Source of the DNA: Aggregatilineales bacterium
GTDB lineage: Bacteria; Chloroflexota; Anaerolineae; Aggregatilineales; Phototrophicaceae
Assembly: GCA_030834905.1 (NCBI GenBank)
Contig: JAUQWZ010000011.1
Location: forward strand, 124,001-188,000
Direction of reading: 5' to 3'
Length of the DNA stretch: 64,000 nucleotides
Below, piece by piece: positions 35,182-44,105 of this stretch (position 1 is the first letter of the stretch; each line of letters opens with the position of its first letter). The position numbers were made by a program, and so were the translations under genes. The notes below the pieces were generated by a model that saw only the letters and a program-made list of their open reading frames with translations, did no database searches and was not told the origin of the DNA.

Positions 35182-36918
35182 TTACAGCGTTAGCTGCATG
35201 TTGTACAGATTCGCGTAAGTGCCATCCAGCGCCAGCAAATGCTCATGCGTCCCCTGCTCGTCAATCCCGCTGTCGGTCAGCACCACGATTCGCTGTGCTT
35301 TCCTGACCGTTGACAGGCGGTGCGCGATGACGAGCGTGGTGCGGTCGTGGATCAGCCGCGCCAGCGAATCCTGCACCGCCTTCTCGCTTTCGTAGTCCAG
35401 CGCGCTGGTCGCCTCGTCCAGAATGATGATCGGCGGGTCTTTCAGGAACAGGCGGGCAATGCTCAACCGCTGCTTCTGTCCCCCTGACAGCTTCACGCCG
35501 CGCTGACCGATATCGGTGTCGTAGCCGTCCGGCAGCCGCATGATGAAATCGTGGGCGTTTGCCTTCCTGGCGGCTTCAATGATTTCGTCGCGTCCCGCGT
35601 CGAGCCTGCCGTAGCGGATATTGTCGGCAACCGTCCCGGCGAACAGATAGACATCCTGCTGGACAATGCCGATGCTGCGCCGCAGCGATTTCAGGCGAAT
35701 GTCGCGAATATCCCTGCCATCGAGCAGAATTTGCCCGTCGCTCACGTCGTAGAAGCGCGGGATAAGCGAGCACACGGTCGTCTTGCCAACGCCCGACGAG
35801 CCAACCAGCGCCACGTATTCGCCCACGCCGATATCCAGCGAGATATGCCGCAGAATGTAGTCGTGATCCTGCTTGTATTTGAAGCTTACGTTTCTGAATT
35901 CGATGTTTCCCTGAACCTGCGTCAGTTCAACCGCGTCGGGCGCGTCCTGAATGTCCGGTTCGATCTCCAGCACATCCATAAAGCGGCTGAAACCGGTAAC
36001 GCCTTCCTGGTAAAGCCGGGCGAAATTTGCCATCCGCCGGATCGGCTCGACGAGGATGCCAACCACCAGCAGATAGGTCAGCAGATCGGCTAAGTCCAGC
36101 GACGCATTGACGATGGCGACGCCGCCGAAAACCACCACGATAATGGTGATGATCTGGGTGAAGGCGATCAGCCCATTGTCAAAGTAGGCTTCGCTGCGGT
36201 AGCCGTCGCTGCGGCTGCTGACGAACCGGTTGTTCTCGTAAGCAAACTTCCGTCTTTCGATGGCTTCATTGGTGAACGATTTGACGACCCGGATGCCCGC
36301 CAGCGAGTCTTCAACCTGGGCGTTGATATCGCCAATCCTGTCCTTGCTCGTCCTGAGAGCGATATTCATGCGCTTGTTGAAGTAATAGGCGTACAGCCCC
36401 ATCGCCGGCATGAACAGAAAGACGATCAGCGTCAGCGGAACGTTGATCGTGATCAGGATCAGGAACGCGCCCACAAACTTCAGCAGTGAAATGAGCAGGT
36501 CTTCAGGTCCATGATGGTAAAGCTCTGAAAGCCAGAAGATGTCGTTGGTCAGCCGCGTCATAAGCTGACCGGTCTTATTCTCGTCGTAAAAACCAAATGA
36601 CAGCTTCTGATAATGATCGAATAATTCGGTGCGCATGTCGCTTTCCATCTTCGCCCCCATCATGTGTCCGCGATAGTCCACAAACATGTTGCACACGGTA
36701 TGCAGGGCAACCAGCCCCAACAAGACCGCGCCCATCGTGTAGATGTCGTTGATCACGGTGAGGCTGCCGCTTTCCAGTATATTTTTGGTGATGTAGTTGA
36801 TGACCAGAGGGAATAACAGCGACACCGCCGACACCACGAAGGCGGATGCCATGTCTGCCAGCAGCAGCCCTTTATAGGGTTTGTAGTACGACAGGAATTT
36901 CCTGGTTCTTGAATTCAT
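35182..36918 (-). CDS. ABC exporter (MsbA-like half transporter)
   Basis: 578 residues: six-span exporter domain and an NBD with Walker A GSSGVGKTTVCSL, signature LSGGQKQRLSIAR and Walker B IIILDEATSALD. All catalytic residues are canonical, so it can work as a homodimer, unlike the asymmetric pair at 21.9-25.5 kb. Substrate may be lipid or drug. It stands alone on the minus strand. A large palindromic structure lies just upstream of its start. Confidence 0.92.
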   Translation of the reverse strand: MNSRTRKFLSYYKPYKGLLLADMASAFVVSAVSLLFPLVINYITKNILESGSLTVINDIYTMGAVLLGLVALHTVCNMFVDYRGHMMGAKMESDMRTELFDHYQKLSFGFYDENKTGQLMTRLTNDIFWLSELYHHGPEDLLISLLKFVGAFLILITINVPLTLIVFLFMPAMGLYAYYFNKRMNIALRTSKDRIGDINAQVEDSLAGIRVVKSFTNEAIERRKFAYENNRFVSSRSDGYRSEAYFDNGLIAFTQIITIIVVVFGGVAIVNASLDLADLLTYLLVVGILVEPIRRMANFARLYQEGVTGFSRFMDVLEIEPDIQDAPDAVELTQVQGNIEFRNVSFKYKQDHDYILRHISLDIGVGEYVALVGSSGVGKTTVCSLIPRFYDVSDGQILLDGRDIRDIRLKSLRRSIGIVQQDVYLFAGTVADNIRYGRLDAGRDEIIEAARKANAHDFIMRLPDGYDTDIGQRGVKLSGGQKQRLSIARLFLKDPPIIILDEATSALDYESEKAVQDSLARLIHDRTTLVIAHRLSTVRKAQRIVVLTDSGIDEQGTHEHLLALDGTYANLYNMQLTL

Positions 36919-36944
36919 GCAGTGTGCCCCGTAAAAGACAGTTT

Positions 36945-37027
36945 CAGTGAATCACGAATTGGAACTATGCTTCGCTCGACAGTGGGCTTAAGCCCACTGT
37001 CTGAGACGGGAAATCTGTGATTCACTG
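36945..37027. promoter_or_regulatory. Nested palindrome upstream of the ABC exporter
   Basis: CAGTGAATCAC at 36945-36955 pairs with GTGATTCACTG at 37017-37027. Inside lies a 24-base perfect palindrome at 36978-37001 centred on GGGCTTAAGCCC. It starts 27 bases before the exporter start codon on the minus strand. It could be an operator, an RNA leader hairpin or a mobile repeat. Confidence 0.6.
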
Positions 37028-37080
37028 AGGTTATATTCTGGCATTTCGTAGCCCTTTATGAGCTTTCACGAACCCCATTA

Positions 37081-37122
37081 TAAACAAACCGCCTCCTTCC
37101 TGGGAGTCCCAAAAAGGAGGCG
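37081..37122 (-). terminator. Intrinsic terminator of the KimA-like gene
   Basis: CGCCTCCTT and AAGGAGGCG arms around a 15-base loop. On the minus strand they are followed by GTTTGTTTA. Lies 30 bases after the stop at 37152. Confidence 0.75.
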
Positions 37123-37151
37123 ATCATAGCCTTCGCAACAGACCAGTGGGC

Positions 37152-39164
37152 TTAGCTGTCCTGCGCCTCGGCTTCCGCTGCGGCTTTAGCGGCTTCCTGC
37201 GCCCGCTTTTCATCCTGCGTGACGAGAATTTTCTTGCCGTCATCGTCCTGTTCGTGATGAATCTGGTATGGCACCATCGTGACCACGACTCGATCCATGC
37301 CGGTGAGCGCCAGATTCAGGAGATAGGCGCTGTTATGGTGCAGCCCCTGCTCCCAGTAGGTATCCATCACCAGATGCCCCATGATGACGTGGATGAAGCC
37401 GTCCGGCTGTTCTGTCCGCACCTGTTCGATGTAGTTATGCAGCGGTTCCGCAAGCTGCCGGAAAGGTGACGGAATGATGACCAGCTCGCCTTCACCGATC
37501 CGCGATTTCCACTTCGCTTTGACGGTTTCCACTTTGTCCGGGTTAGCGGCGATATGAACGGCTCGCCAGGGATGGTTGAGCGATTTGGCGAAGTTGACCA
37601 GCCGCACCGTTTCCGCGTGAACGTCGTCCACCAGAATCAGCGTCTGCACCGGACGTATCTCGGTATCCACCGGAACGCCCTGCAGGCTGAGCGCGTGCGC
37701 GACTTCCTGATAATGCCGGTTGATGCGCAGGAAGATCGCCACCATCGCCGGGATAAGCAGCACGACGAACCAGGCGCCGCTGGTGAACTTGGTCACGGCA
37801 AAGACGATCATGACGACAAAGGTACTGATCGCGCCGACAATACTGATCACCAACTTGAGACGCCAGCGCTTATCATGATTGATCGACGCTTCCAGTCCCT
37901 GATGCACCTCACCCGGCTTGAGCTTGCCCACCTTGCGCAGATGAACAGCCATGCCCGTCTGCGAGATCGTAAAGCTGAGGAAAACGCCGATGGCATACAG
38001 CGGAATCAGGGCGGTCACGCTGGCGTTCATGAGGATGACCAGCAGCGACGCCAGACTGGCGAGCGCGACAATGCCCCACGAGAACACCAGCCGCCCGCCG
38101 CGGTGCGTCAGTTGGCGCGGCAGGTAGCCATCCGCCGCCTGCAGCGCCGCCAGGCGCGGAAAGCCGGCATAGCTCGTGTTTGCCGCCATGAGCAGAATCA
38201 GCGCGGTGGCTGCCAGCACCAGATAGTAGAGTGGATTGCCACCGCCGTAAACGGTGCGCCCGATCTGCGAAATTACCGTCTCGACGTGGCTTGGAACGGC
38301 GTGAATCTGGTTCGCCATGAAGGTGATGCCGAGAAACAGCGGAATCAGAATGCTCGTCATCACCACCAGCGTGGTGGCGGCATTACGGCTGCGCGGCTCT
38401 TTGAAAGCGGTGATGCCGTTGCTGATGGCTTCCACGCCGGTCAGCGCCGTACAGCCGCTGGAAAACGCCCTCAGCACCAGGAAGATGGTCAGCGGTTCAA
38501 CGACGGCATGGTGAATCGCTTCGACTTCCGTCACCGTTGGCAGATTGCCCGTGAGCGCGCGGATCAACCCGACTCCAAGCGTCAGGAACATCATGCCGAG
38601 GAAGAAGTAGGTCGGGATGGCGAACAGCCGTCCAGCTTCTTTGACTCCGCGCAAATTCACCACAGTGATGAGCAGGATCACGCCAACGGCAATTTCAACC
38701 TTGTACGGCAGCAGCGCTGGAAAGGCAGATATAATCTGGGCGACGCCGGATGAGATGCTGACCGCTACCGTCAGGATATAGTCGGTCAGCAGCGCCGCGC
38801 CCGCGATCAATGCGGGAATTTCGCCGAGATTATCGCGCGCGACGATATACGCGCCGCCGCCGTTCGGGTAGGCGTAGATCGTCTGCCGGTAGCTGATGGT
38901 TACGATGACCAGCAGGACGGCAATTGCCAGCGCGATTGGCGCGGACAAGCCAAGAATGGTGCCGCCAGTTGTCCACATGGTCGCCGCGCCGCCGCCAACG
39001 GCAGCCGCGAGAATGACCAAAATCTCTTCAGTCGCGTAGGCGGTGCTGGAAAGCGCGTCACTGGCAAAGACAGCCAGCCCAACCGGCTTACTGATCGCCT
39101 GATCGGCAAGCGCCTCGGTATCCAAACGCCGTCCCAGGAGAGCTTGCTTGATATTTACAGCCAT
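37152..39164 (-). CDS. APC superfamily permease, KimA-like potassium transporter
   Basis: 670 residues with about 12 membrane spans and a cytoplasmic C-terminal domain resembling universal-stress folds. It resembles Bacillus KimA (YdaO) along its length: FASDALSSTAYATEEIL, SYRQTIYAYPNGGGAY, LLTDYILTVAVSISSG, AFSSGCTALTGVEAISNGI. KimA is a proton-coupled K+ importer inhibited by c-di-AMP. Potassium is therefore the best guess, with amino acids as the alternative. AGGAG precedes the start. The transcript appears to have a leader of about 240 bases. Confidence 0.8.
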   Translation of the reverse strand: MAVNIKQALLGRRLDTEALADQAISKPVGLAVFASDALSSTAYATEEILVILAAAVGGGAATMWTTGGTILGLSAPIALAIAVLLVIVTISYRQTIYAYPNGGGAYIVARDNLGEIPALIAGAALLTDYILTVAVSISSGVAQIISAFPALLPYKVEIAVGVILLITVVNLRGVKEAGRLFAIPTYFFLGMMFLTLGVGLIRALTGNLPTVTEVEAIHHAVVEPLTIFLVLRAFSSGCTALTGVEAISNGITAFKEPRSRNAATTLVVMTSILIPLFLGITFMANQIHAVPSHVETVISQIGRTVYGGGNPLYYLVLAATALILLMAANTSYAGFPRLAALQAADGYLPRQLTHRGGRLVFSWGIVALASLASLLVILMNASVTALIPLYAIGVFLSFTISQTGMAVHLRKVGKLKPGEVHQGLEASINHDKRWRLKLVISIVGAISTFVVMIVFAVTKFTSGAWFVVLLIPAMVAIFLRINRHYQEVAHALSLQGVPVDTEIRPVQTLILVDDVHAETVRLVNFAKSLNHPWRAVHIAANPDKVETVKAKWKSRIGEGELVIIPSPFRQLAEPLHNYIEQVRTEQPDGFIHVIMGHLVMDTYWEQGLHHNSAYLLNLALTGMDRVVVTMVPYQIHHEQDDDGKKILVTQDEKRAQEAAKAAAEAEAQDS

Positions 39165-39410
39165 TAAAACCCAATCTCCTCACGCTTAACGAGAGGGAGC
39201 TATGGACATAGATTCAAAGTATGGAGTGCGATGACCTGCATTCAGGTCTGAAATGTGGGAGGTGGATGGATATTATTCGAGGATGCTGCCCTTGAATACA
39301 GAGAGATGATTTCGCAGCCAGGCTGCTGATTTGCTTGCCGACATCCTAACACGCTGCTGCACAACGGTACAGAACGCATGATTGACTCTTATTAATCGAC
39401 GGTACTGTTT

Positions 39411-39439
39411 ATTATACATTCGGCAAATTGGCGTGTACA
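39411..39439 (-). promoter_or_regulatory. Promoter of the KimA-like gene
   Basis: On the minus strand TGTACA (plus 39434-39439), 17 bases, then TATAAT (plus 39411-39416). It implies a leader of about 240 bases before the ATG at 39164. Confidence 0.6.
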
Positions 39440-39454
39440 GATAAGGCTTATCTG
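39438..39454. promoter_or_regulatory. Inverted repeat, candidate operator
   Basis: CAGATAAG-G-CTTATCTG, a perfect 8+1+8 inverted repeat. It overlaps the -35 of the KimA-like promoter and lies 24 bases upstream of the -35 of the carboxylase promoter, the position expected of a shared operator. Confidence 0.5.
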
Positions 39455-39477
39455 CCGGGAACGGGGCGCGCCATCAA

Positions 39478-39506
39478 TTGACGCGCCGCCGAGACGTGGC
39501 TAGACT
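39478..39506 (+). promoter_or_regulatory. Promoter of the carboxylase beta gene
   Basis: TTGACG at 39478-39483, 17 bases, TAGACT at 39501-39506. The -35 is flanked by GGCGCG and CGCGCC arms (39465-39470, 39482-39487). Confidence 0.5.
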
Positions 39507-39545
39507 TCAGCCTGAAAATACTTATCCTCAGCCAGAGTATTCTTT

Positions 39546-41159
39546 ATGGCAGCCATTCTTGAATCGAAGCTCGATACCCAAAGCGACGAGTATCGCCTCG
39601 CCTATGACCATAACGCGCGGCTTGCGCGGCAGCTTGCCGAGCGACAGGCACAGGTCAGCCGAGGCGGCAGCGAGCGCGCAGTGACCCGACATCTGGAAGC
39701 GGGCAAGCTGCTGCCGCGCGAACGAATCGAACTGCTGCTTGATCCCGGCAGCCCGTTTCTGGAACTTAGCCCGCTGGCAGCCTGGGGCATGTACAGCGAC
39801 GAAAGTCCGGGCGCGGGGACGGTCAACGGCATCGGCGTGATCAGCGGCGTCGAATGTATGATCGGCGCGAACGAAGCGACGGTTAAAGGCGGCACCAGCT
39901 ATCCGATCACGGTGCAGAAGATGCTGCGCGCGCAGGAGATCGCCCGCGAGAACCGCCTGCCCTGCATTTATCTGGTCGAATCCGGCGGGGCGAACCTGCC
40001 GCATCAGGCGGAATTGTTCGTCGAGGGCGGGCGCACTTTCGCCAACCAGGCGCGCATGAGCGCGGCGGGCATCCCCCAGATTTCGCTGGTCTTTGGCAGC
40101 AGCACCGCTGGCGGCGCTTATGTGCCGGGATTGAGCGATTACGCGGTGCTGGTGCGTCGTCAGGCGCTGGCGTTCCTCGGCGGTCCGCCGCTGGTCAAAA
40201 TGGCAACTGGCGAAGAAGTTGATGAGGAGACGCTCGGCGGCGCGGAAATGCACGCCCGCGTATCCGGTCTGGCGGATTATCTGGCGGAGAGCGACGCCGA
40301 CGCGATCCGCATCGGGCGCGACATCGTCGCCCGGCTCAACTGGCGCAAGCACCCGCCCGCCGAACTGCGAACGCCCGAACCGCCGCGTTACGATCCCGAC
40401 GAACTGCTCGGAGTCGTGCCCATCGACACCATCCGCCAGCCGCTGGATATGCGCGAAGTCCTCGCCCGGCTGCTGGACGGCTCGCGATTCCTGGAGTTCA
40501 AGCAGGAGTACGGATCAACCCTGCTGTGTGGACACGGACACATCAACGGCTATCCGCTGGGCATCCTCGCCAGTCAGGGCGTGCTGTTTTCCGAAGCGGC
40601 GAACAAAGCCGCCCAGTTCATCCAGTTGTGCAACCATTCACACACGCCGCTGCTCTATCTGCAAAACATCACCGGCTTCATGGTCGGCAGCAAAGCCGAA
40701 CACGAAGGCATCATCAAACACGGCTCGAAGATGATCAACGCCGTTGCCAACAGCAGCGTGCCGCAGTTCACGGTGCTGATCGGCGGCAGCTACGGCGCGG
40801 GCAACTATGCCATGTGCGGTCGCGCCTATGATCCGCGCCTGCTGTTCGCCTGGCCCACCAGCCGCATCGCCGTCATGGGCGCGGAGCAGGCGGCGGGTGT
40901 GCTGGGAATCATCACCGAAGAATCGGCGCGCAGGCGCGGGCAGACGCCGGATTATGATACGATTAATGTGATGAAGGCGATGACGGCGCAAAAGTTTGAA
41001 CAGGAAAGCGACCCGTATTACGCCACCGCCCGTCTGTGGGATGACGGACTGCTCGACCCGCGCGATACCCGGATGGCGCTCACCGTCGGGCTGTCGATGT
41101 GCTACAACCGCAATTGGATGAACGAAGACGCGCCGCGTTACGGCACTTTCAGGATGTGA
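39546..41159 (+). CDS. Acyl-CoA carboxylase carboxyltransferase (beta) subunit, MCC/GCC type
   Basis: 537 residues. It transfers carboxyl from biotin to a branched acyl-CoA. Blocks typical of methylcrotonyl-/geranyl-CoA carboxylase beta are clear: SYPITVQKMLRAQEIARENR, YLVESGGANLPHQ, GIPQISLVFGSSTAGGAYVP, GGPPLVKMATGEEVDEETLG, then ITGFMVGSKAEHEGIIKHG and SYGAGNYAMCGRAYDPR. These separate it from propionyl-CoA types. The biotin-bearing alpha subunit is at 47629-49632. The start ATG follows only a weak CAGAG. Confidence 0.9.
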   Translation: MAAILESKLDTQSDEYRLAYDHNARLARQLAERQAQVSRGGSERAVTRHLEAGKLLPRERIELLLDPGSPFLELSPLAAWGMYSDESPGAGTVNGIGVISGVECMIGANEATVKGGTSYPITVQKMLRAQEIARENRLPCIYLVESGGANLPHQAELFVEGGRTFANQARMSAAGIPQISLVFGSSTAGGAYVPGLSDYAVLVRRQALAFLGGPPLVKMATGEEVDEETLGGAEMHARVSGLADYLAESDADAIRIGRDIVARLNWRKHPPAELRTPEPPRYDPDELLGVVPIDTIRQPLDMREVLARLLDGSRFLEFKQEYGSTLLCGHGHINGYPLGILASQGVLFSEAANKAAQFIQLCNHSHTPLLYLQNITGFMVGSKAEHEGIIKHGSKMINAVANSSVPQFTVLIGGSYGAGNYAMCGRAYDPRLLFAWPTSRIAVMGAEQAAGVLGIITEESARRRGQTPDYDTINVMKAMTAQKFEQESDPYYATARLWDDGLLDPRDTRMALTVGLSMCYNRNWMNEDAPRYGTFRM

Positions 41160-41171
41160 GAGAGGTCTGAA

Positions 41172-41375
41172 ATGGAAGCAAAACGGCTCAGCGATATGAC
41201 ACTGGAACAACTGCGGCTCTTGATCCGCGAAGAAATTCAGCGAACGTCAAGAGAGGAACACGAACTACAGTATATCGATGGCGATTTGTCGGACTTCCCG
41301 GTAGACCAATGGGGTTCGTGGCCAGAACATCTCTCCCTTCGACGAGAGGATATGTACGGCGATGAAGGACGCTAA
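41172..41375 (+). CDS. Putative antitoxin of PIN toxin
   Basis: 67 residues, acidic, with the N-terminal module RLSDMTLEQLRLLIREEIQ. The rest (YIDGDLSDFPVDQWGSWPEH) probably wraps the toxin. It overlaps the PIN gene by 14 bases, the standard antitoxin-first layout. No known DNA-binding fold was recognised. The N-terminal module recurs in the antitoxin at 58696. AGAGG precedes the ATG. Confidence 0.7.
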   Translation: MEAKRLSDMTLEQLRLLIREEIQRTSREEHELQYIDGDLSDFPVDQWGSWPEHLSLRREDMYGDEGR

Positions 41376-41844
41376 AGCAGTTTTTATCGACACCAATATT
41401 CTGCTAAGGGCAAACGTTGAAGAAGCGCCGTCTCATCATGAATGTCTGGCGGCAATTACGAATTTAAGTGCAAAAGGCACCAAGTTATGGATTAGCCGTC
41501 AGATTCTGCGCGAATATCTTTCTGTTCCGACTCGTCCACAGGATTTTATGAACCCGCGTCCGATAAGCACAGTCGTTGAGCGTGTCAGTTATTTCCAATC
41601 GCACTTTCACGTTGCAGACGAAACGCTCGCGGTCACACGCAACCTTCTATCGTTAGTCGAGACTGTACCAATGGGCGGCAAGCAGGTTCACGACGCGAAT
41701 ATTGTCGCCACAATGCAGGCTTACGGCGTTAGCCACTTGTTGACACTGAATAGGGGAGATTTCATACGGTTCGGCAGCTTGATTACTGTTTTGTCGCTTG
41801 AGGATATAACACCCGAACAATCTGAAGAAAGCGACTCTGAATGA
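41362..41844 (+). CDS. PIN-domain toxin (VapC-like ribonuclease)
   Basis: 160 residues. PIN-fold acidic residues are seen in AVFIDTNILLRA (Asp10), GKQVHDANIVATM and LLTLNRGDFIRF. VapC toxins cleave tRNA or rRNA in a Mg-dependent way and are held by the upstream antitoxin. Somewhat longer than a typical VapC (about 130). It overlaps the next small gene by four bases (ATGA). Confidence 0.85.
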   Translation: MKDAKAVFIDTNILLRANVEEAPSHHECLAAITNLSAKGTKLWISRQILREYLSVPTRPQDFMNPRPISTVVERVSYFQSHFHVADETLAVTRNLLSLVETVPMGGKQVHDANIVATMQAYGVSHLLTLNRGDFIRFGSLITVLSLEDITPEQSEESDSE

Positions 41845-42047
41845 ATCAACAGATTGACCGTTTTCGCAGCCTTTCCCGTACGTCACGGGCGGTGTTCTGG
41901 CTGATCCTTGCCGCCTTTGTCGCCGTCGTGGTGTACGCCTTTTTCACCTCGCGCTTCGGGCAGAACGCCCTGCTCTGCTGCTGCGGCGGCGCGATTGTGA
42001 TCGCGCTCGTCGGCATCGTCTCGGAACGGGGAATGAGCCGCCGCTGA
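41841..42047 (+). CDS. Small two-span membrane protein
   Basis: 68 residues with two hydrophobic helices (AVFWLILAAFVAVVVYAFF and ALLCCCGGAIVIALVGIV) joined by a short charged loop; three consecutive cysteines start the second helix. Not recognised. It overlaps the PIN stop and abuts the B3/B4 gene by one base, so it is co-transcribed with both. Confidence 0.6.
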   Translation: MNQQIDRFRSLSRTSRAVFWLILAAFVAVVVYAFFTSRFGQNALLCCCGGAIVIALVGIVSERGMSRR

Positions 42048-42766
42048 TGCAGCCTATCCCCTTTCAATATCATCCTGAAATCATCGAACGCTATCCCGCG
42101 CTCGTCGGCGGCGTAATCGTGGGCGGCAGCGTCAAAAACGGCGCGACGCCGCCCGACCTGCTGGCGCTGTATCAGGACGAACAGCGGCGGGTGCTGGAAC
42201 GCATCGGCGATATGCCCCTGAGCCAGATCGAGTCGCTGGCGGCGTGGCGGGGTGTGTTCCGCAGCTTTGGCGTAGACCCGACGCAGATTCGTAGCGCCTG
42301 TGAAGCCCTGCTGCGCCGCCTGACCAAGCAGGGTGATATCCCCAGCATCAACACGCTGGTGGACATCGGCAATCTGGTCAGCATCCGCTACGCCATCCCG
42401 ATTGCGGTGGTCGATATGCGGGCGGCGAAGGGCGCGATCACCGTTCATTTCGCCGATGGCAGCGAGCGCTTCACCAACCTCAGCACAACGGACGTGATAC
42501 ACCCGGACGCAGGCGAAGTGATCTTTTCCGACGAGGACAAGCTGGTATTTGCGCGGCGCTGGTGCTGGCGGCAGAGCGACCAGAGCGCCGCTCGCGAGGA
42601 TACGCAGAACATCATCATCACCGTCGAAGCCCAGCACGCCACCGCCCGGCAGGACGTAGAAGCGGCGATGCGGGATTTGATGGGGTTGTTGAGGGAGTAT
42701 GTAGGCGCGGAGATGCGGGGCGCGATAGTGAGTGACGCAAACACCTCACCGACGACAGAGATGTAG
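42047..42766 (+). CDS. B3/B4 tRNA-binding domain protein
   Basis: 239 residues of the stand-alone family related to the B3/B4 editing domain of phenylalanyl-tRNA synthetase beta (COG3382). Family features are AAWRGVFRSFGVDPTQIRS, PSINTLVDIGNLVSIRYAIP and AVVDMRAAKGAI. Such proteins may edit or bind mischarged tRNA; function is unproven. It shares its ATG base with the preceding stop. Confidence 0.88.
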   Translation: MQPIPFQYHPEIIERYPALVGGVIVGGSVKNGATPPDLLALYQDEQRRVLERIGDMPLSQIESLAAWRGVFRSFGVDPTQIRSACEALLRRLTKQGDIPSINTLVDIGNLVSIRYAIPIAVVDMRAAKGAITVHFADGSERFTNLSTTDVIHPDAGEVIFSDEDKLVFARRWCWRQSDQSAAREDTQNIIITVEAQHATARQDVEAAMRDLMGLLREYVGAEMRGAIVSDANTSPTTEM

Positions 42767-42830
42767 AACGGCTCAGGTTAGCGCAAGGTCAATGCATTTG
42801 AGCTTACCCGCGTCCGTTCATGAGACGCAG

Positions 42831-42836
42831 TATAAT
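42831..42836 (+). promoter_or_regulatory. -10 box upstream of acyl-CoA dehydrogenase
   Basis: Perfect TATAAT, 54 bases before the ATG at 42891. No clear -35 at the right distance, so confidence is low. Confidence 0.35.
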
Positions 42837-42890
42837 CCACCAGAAAAGCGCCGTTTGCAGTAAATTTGAGTAAGAGAAAATAGAGGTTTT

Positions 42891-44105
42891 ATGGTTCTTT
42901 CCCAGTCCACCCAAACTAATCGCTTTACGCCCTTCACCGACGAACACGAGATGTTCCGCAGGTCGGCGCGCGCCTTCATCGAAAACGAGATCAACCCGCA
43001 CGTCGAAGCATGGGAAGCCGCCGAAATGTGGCCCGCCCATGACGTGCTCAAAAAGATGGGCGACCTCGGCTTTCTCGGTTTGAACTACCCGGCGGAATAC
43101 GGCGGCGCGGATGCCGACATCTGGTTCACCATCGTGCTGATGGAAGAGCTGGGGCGCATCCCCTGCGGCGGCGTGCCGATGGGCATCAGCGTTCACAGTG
43201 ACATGTGCACGCCCGCGCTGGCGAAATACGGCTCGCACGAGCTGCGCCAGCAGTTTTTAGCACCGGCGATCAGCGGCGACATGGTCGGCGCGATTGCCGT
43301 CACCGAGCCGGGCGCAGGGTCGGACGTGGCGGGCATCATCACCCGCGCTGAAGCCGACGGCGACGACTACGTCATTAACGGCAGCAAGATGTTCATCACC
43401 AACGGAGTCCAGGCAGATTGGGTCTGCCTGCTCGCCCGCACGTCGCCGCCCGACCGCGACGACGGGCGCGGCTACAAGGGCATGTCGCTGATCATGGTGC
43501 CGACGAATACGCCCGGCTTCATTGTCAGCCAGAAGCTGAAGAAAATGGGCAACCACAGCAGCGATACCGCCGTCCTGACGTTCGAGGACGCGCGCGTGCC
43601 GCAGTCGTACCGCATCGGCGCGGAAGGCATGGGCTTCTACCTGCAAATGGAGCAGTTCCAGCGCGAACGGCTGGTGGCAGCAATCCTCGGCACCAGCGGC
43701 ATGGACATGGCGGTGCGCCAGACGATCCGCTACTGCCAGGAACGCAGCACCTTTGGCAAACCGCTGATCAGCAATCAGTGGATTCAGTTCAGGCTTGCCG
43801 AACTGCTGACCGAAATCGAAGCGCTGCGCCAGTTGAGCTACTCCTGCGCCGCGCTCATGAGCGAGGATGAAACGTCCACTGAAGTCACCAAAATCGCCTC
43901 GATGTGCAAGCTCAAGGTCGGGCGGCTGATGCGCGAAGTGGCGGATACCTGTATCCAGTTCTACGGCGGCATGGGTTACATGGAAGAAACGCCCATCTCG
44001 CGTTACTTCCGCGATTCGCGCCTCACGTCCATCGGCGGCGGCGCGGACGAGGTGATGCTGGGCATCATCGCCAAGCTGGAGAATATGGAGAAAAGATCGA
44101 TCTGA
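42891..44105 (+). CDS. Acyl-CoA dehydrogenase (AtuD/isovaleryl-like)
   Basis: 404 residues, FAD-dependent alpha-beta dehydrogenation of an acyl-CoA. FAD/substrate signatures are AVTEPGAGSDVAGI, YVINGSKMFITNG, RSTFGKPLISNQW and FYGGMGYMEETPISRYFRD, the last holding the usual catalytic Glu region. Together with carboxylase alpha/beta, a hydratase and an AtuA protein, the substrate is likely citronellyl-CoA-like or isovaleryl-CoA. AGAGG precedes the start. The TGA stop is shared with the first bases of a family D hairpin. Confidence 0.9.
   Translation: MVLSQSTQTNRFTPFTDEHEMFRRSARAFIENEINPHVEAWEAAEMWPAHDVLKKMGDLGFLGLNYPAEYGGADADIWFTIVLMEELGRIPCGGVPMGISVHSDMCTPALAKYGSHELRQQFLAPAISGDMVGAIAVTEPGAGSDVAGIITRAEADGDDYVINGSKMFITNGVQADWVCLLARTSPPDRDDGRGYKGMSLIMVPTNTPGFIVSQKLKKMGNHSSDTAVLTFEDARVPQSYRIGAEGMGFYLQMEQFQRERLVAAILGTSGMDMAVRQTIRYCQERSTFGKPLISNQWIQFRLAELLTEIEALRQLSYSCAALMSEDETSTEVTKIASMCKLKVGRLMREVADTCIQFYGGMGYMEETPISRYFRDSRLTSIGGGADEVMLGIIAKLENMEKRSI

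Larger units (their letters stand above)
39165..39545. other. Divergent control region between KimA-like and carboxylase genes
   Basis: 381 bases with one promoter on each strand (described separately), an inverted repeat between them, and a long leader for the minus-strand gene. The leader contains the stem GACCTG-AATG-CAGGTC at about 39234-39249. No ORF of note and no recognised riboswitch. Confidence 0.55.

Noticed and set aside
37554..38753. 399-codon frame opposite the KimA-like gene
   Set aside because: Antisense shadow of a gene with clear homology and membrane topology.
39165..39404. c-di-AMP (ydaO) riboswitch in the leader of the KimA-like gene
   Set aside because: Only a short CTCGTTAAGCG-like match to the 3' end was seen; the GGGG-AACC and CCGAATCCGTCAGC blocks are absent. 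A covariance search would settle it.
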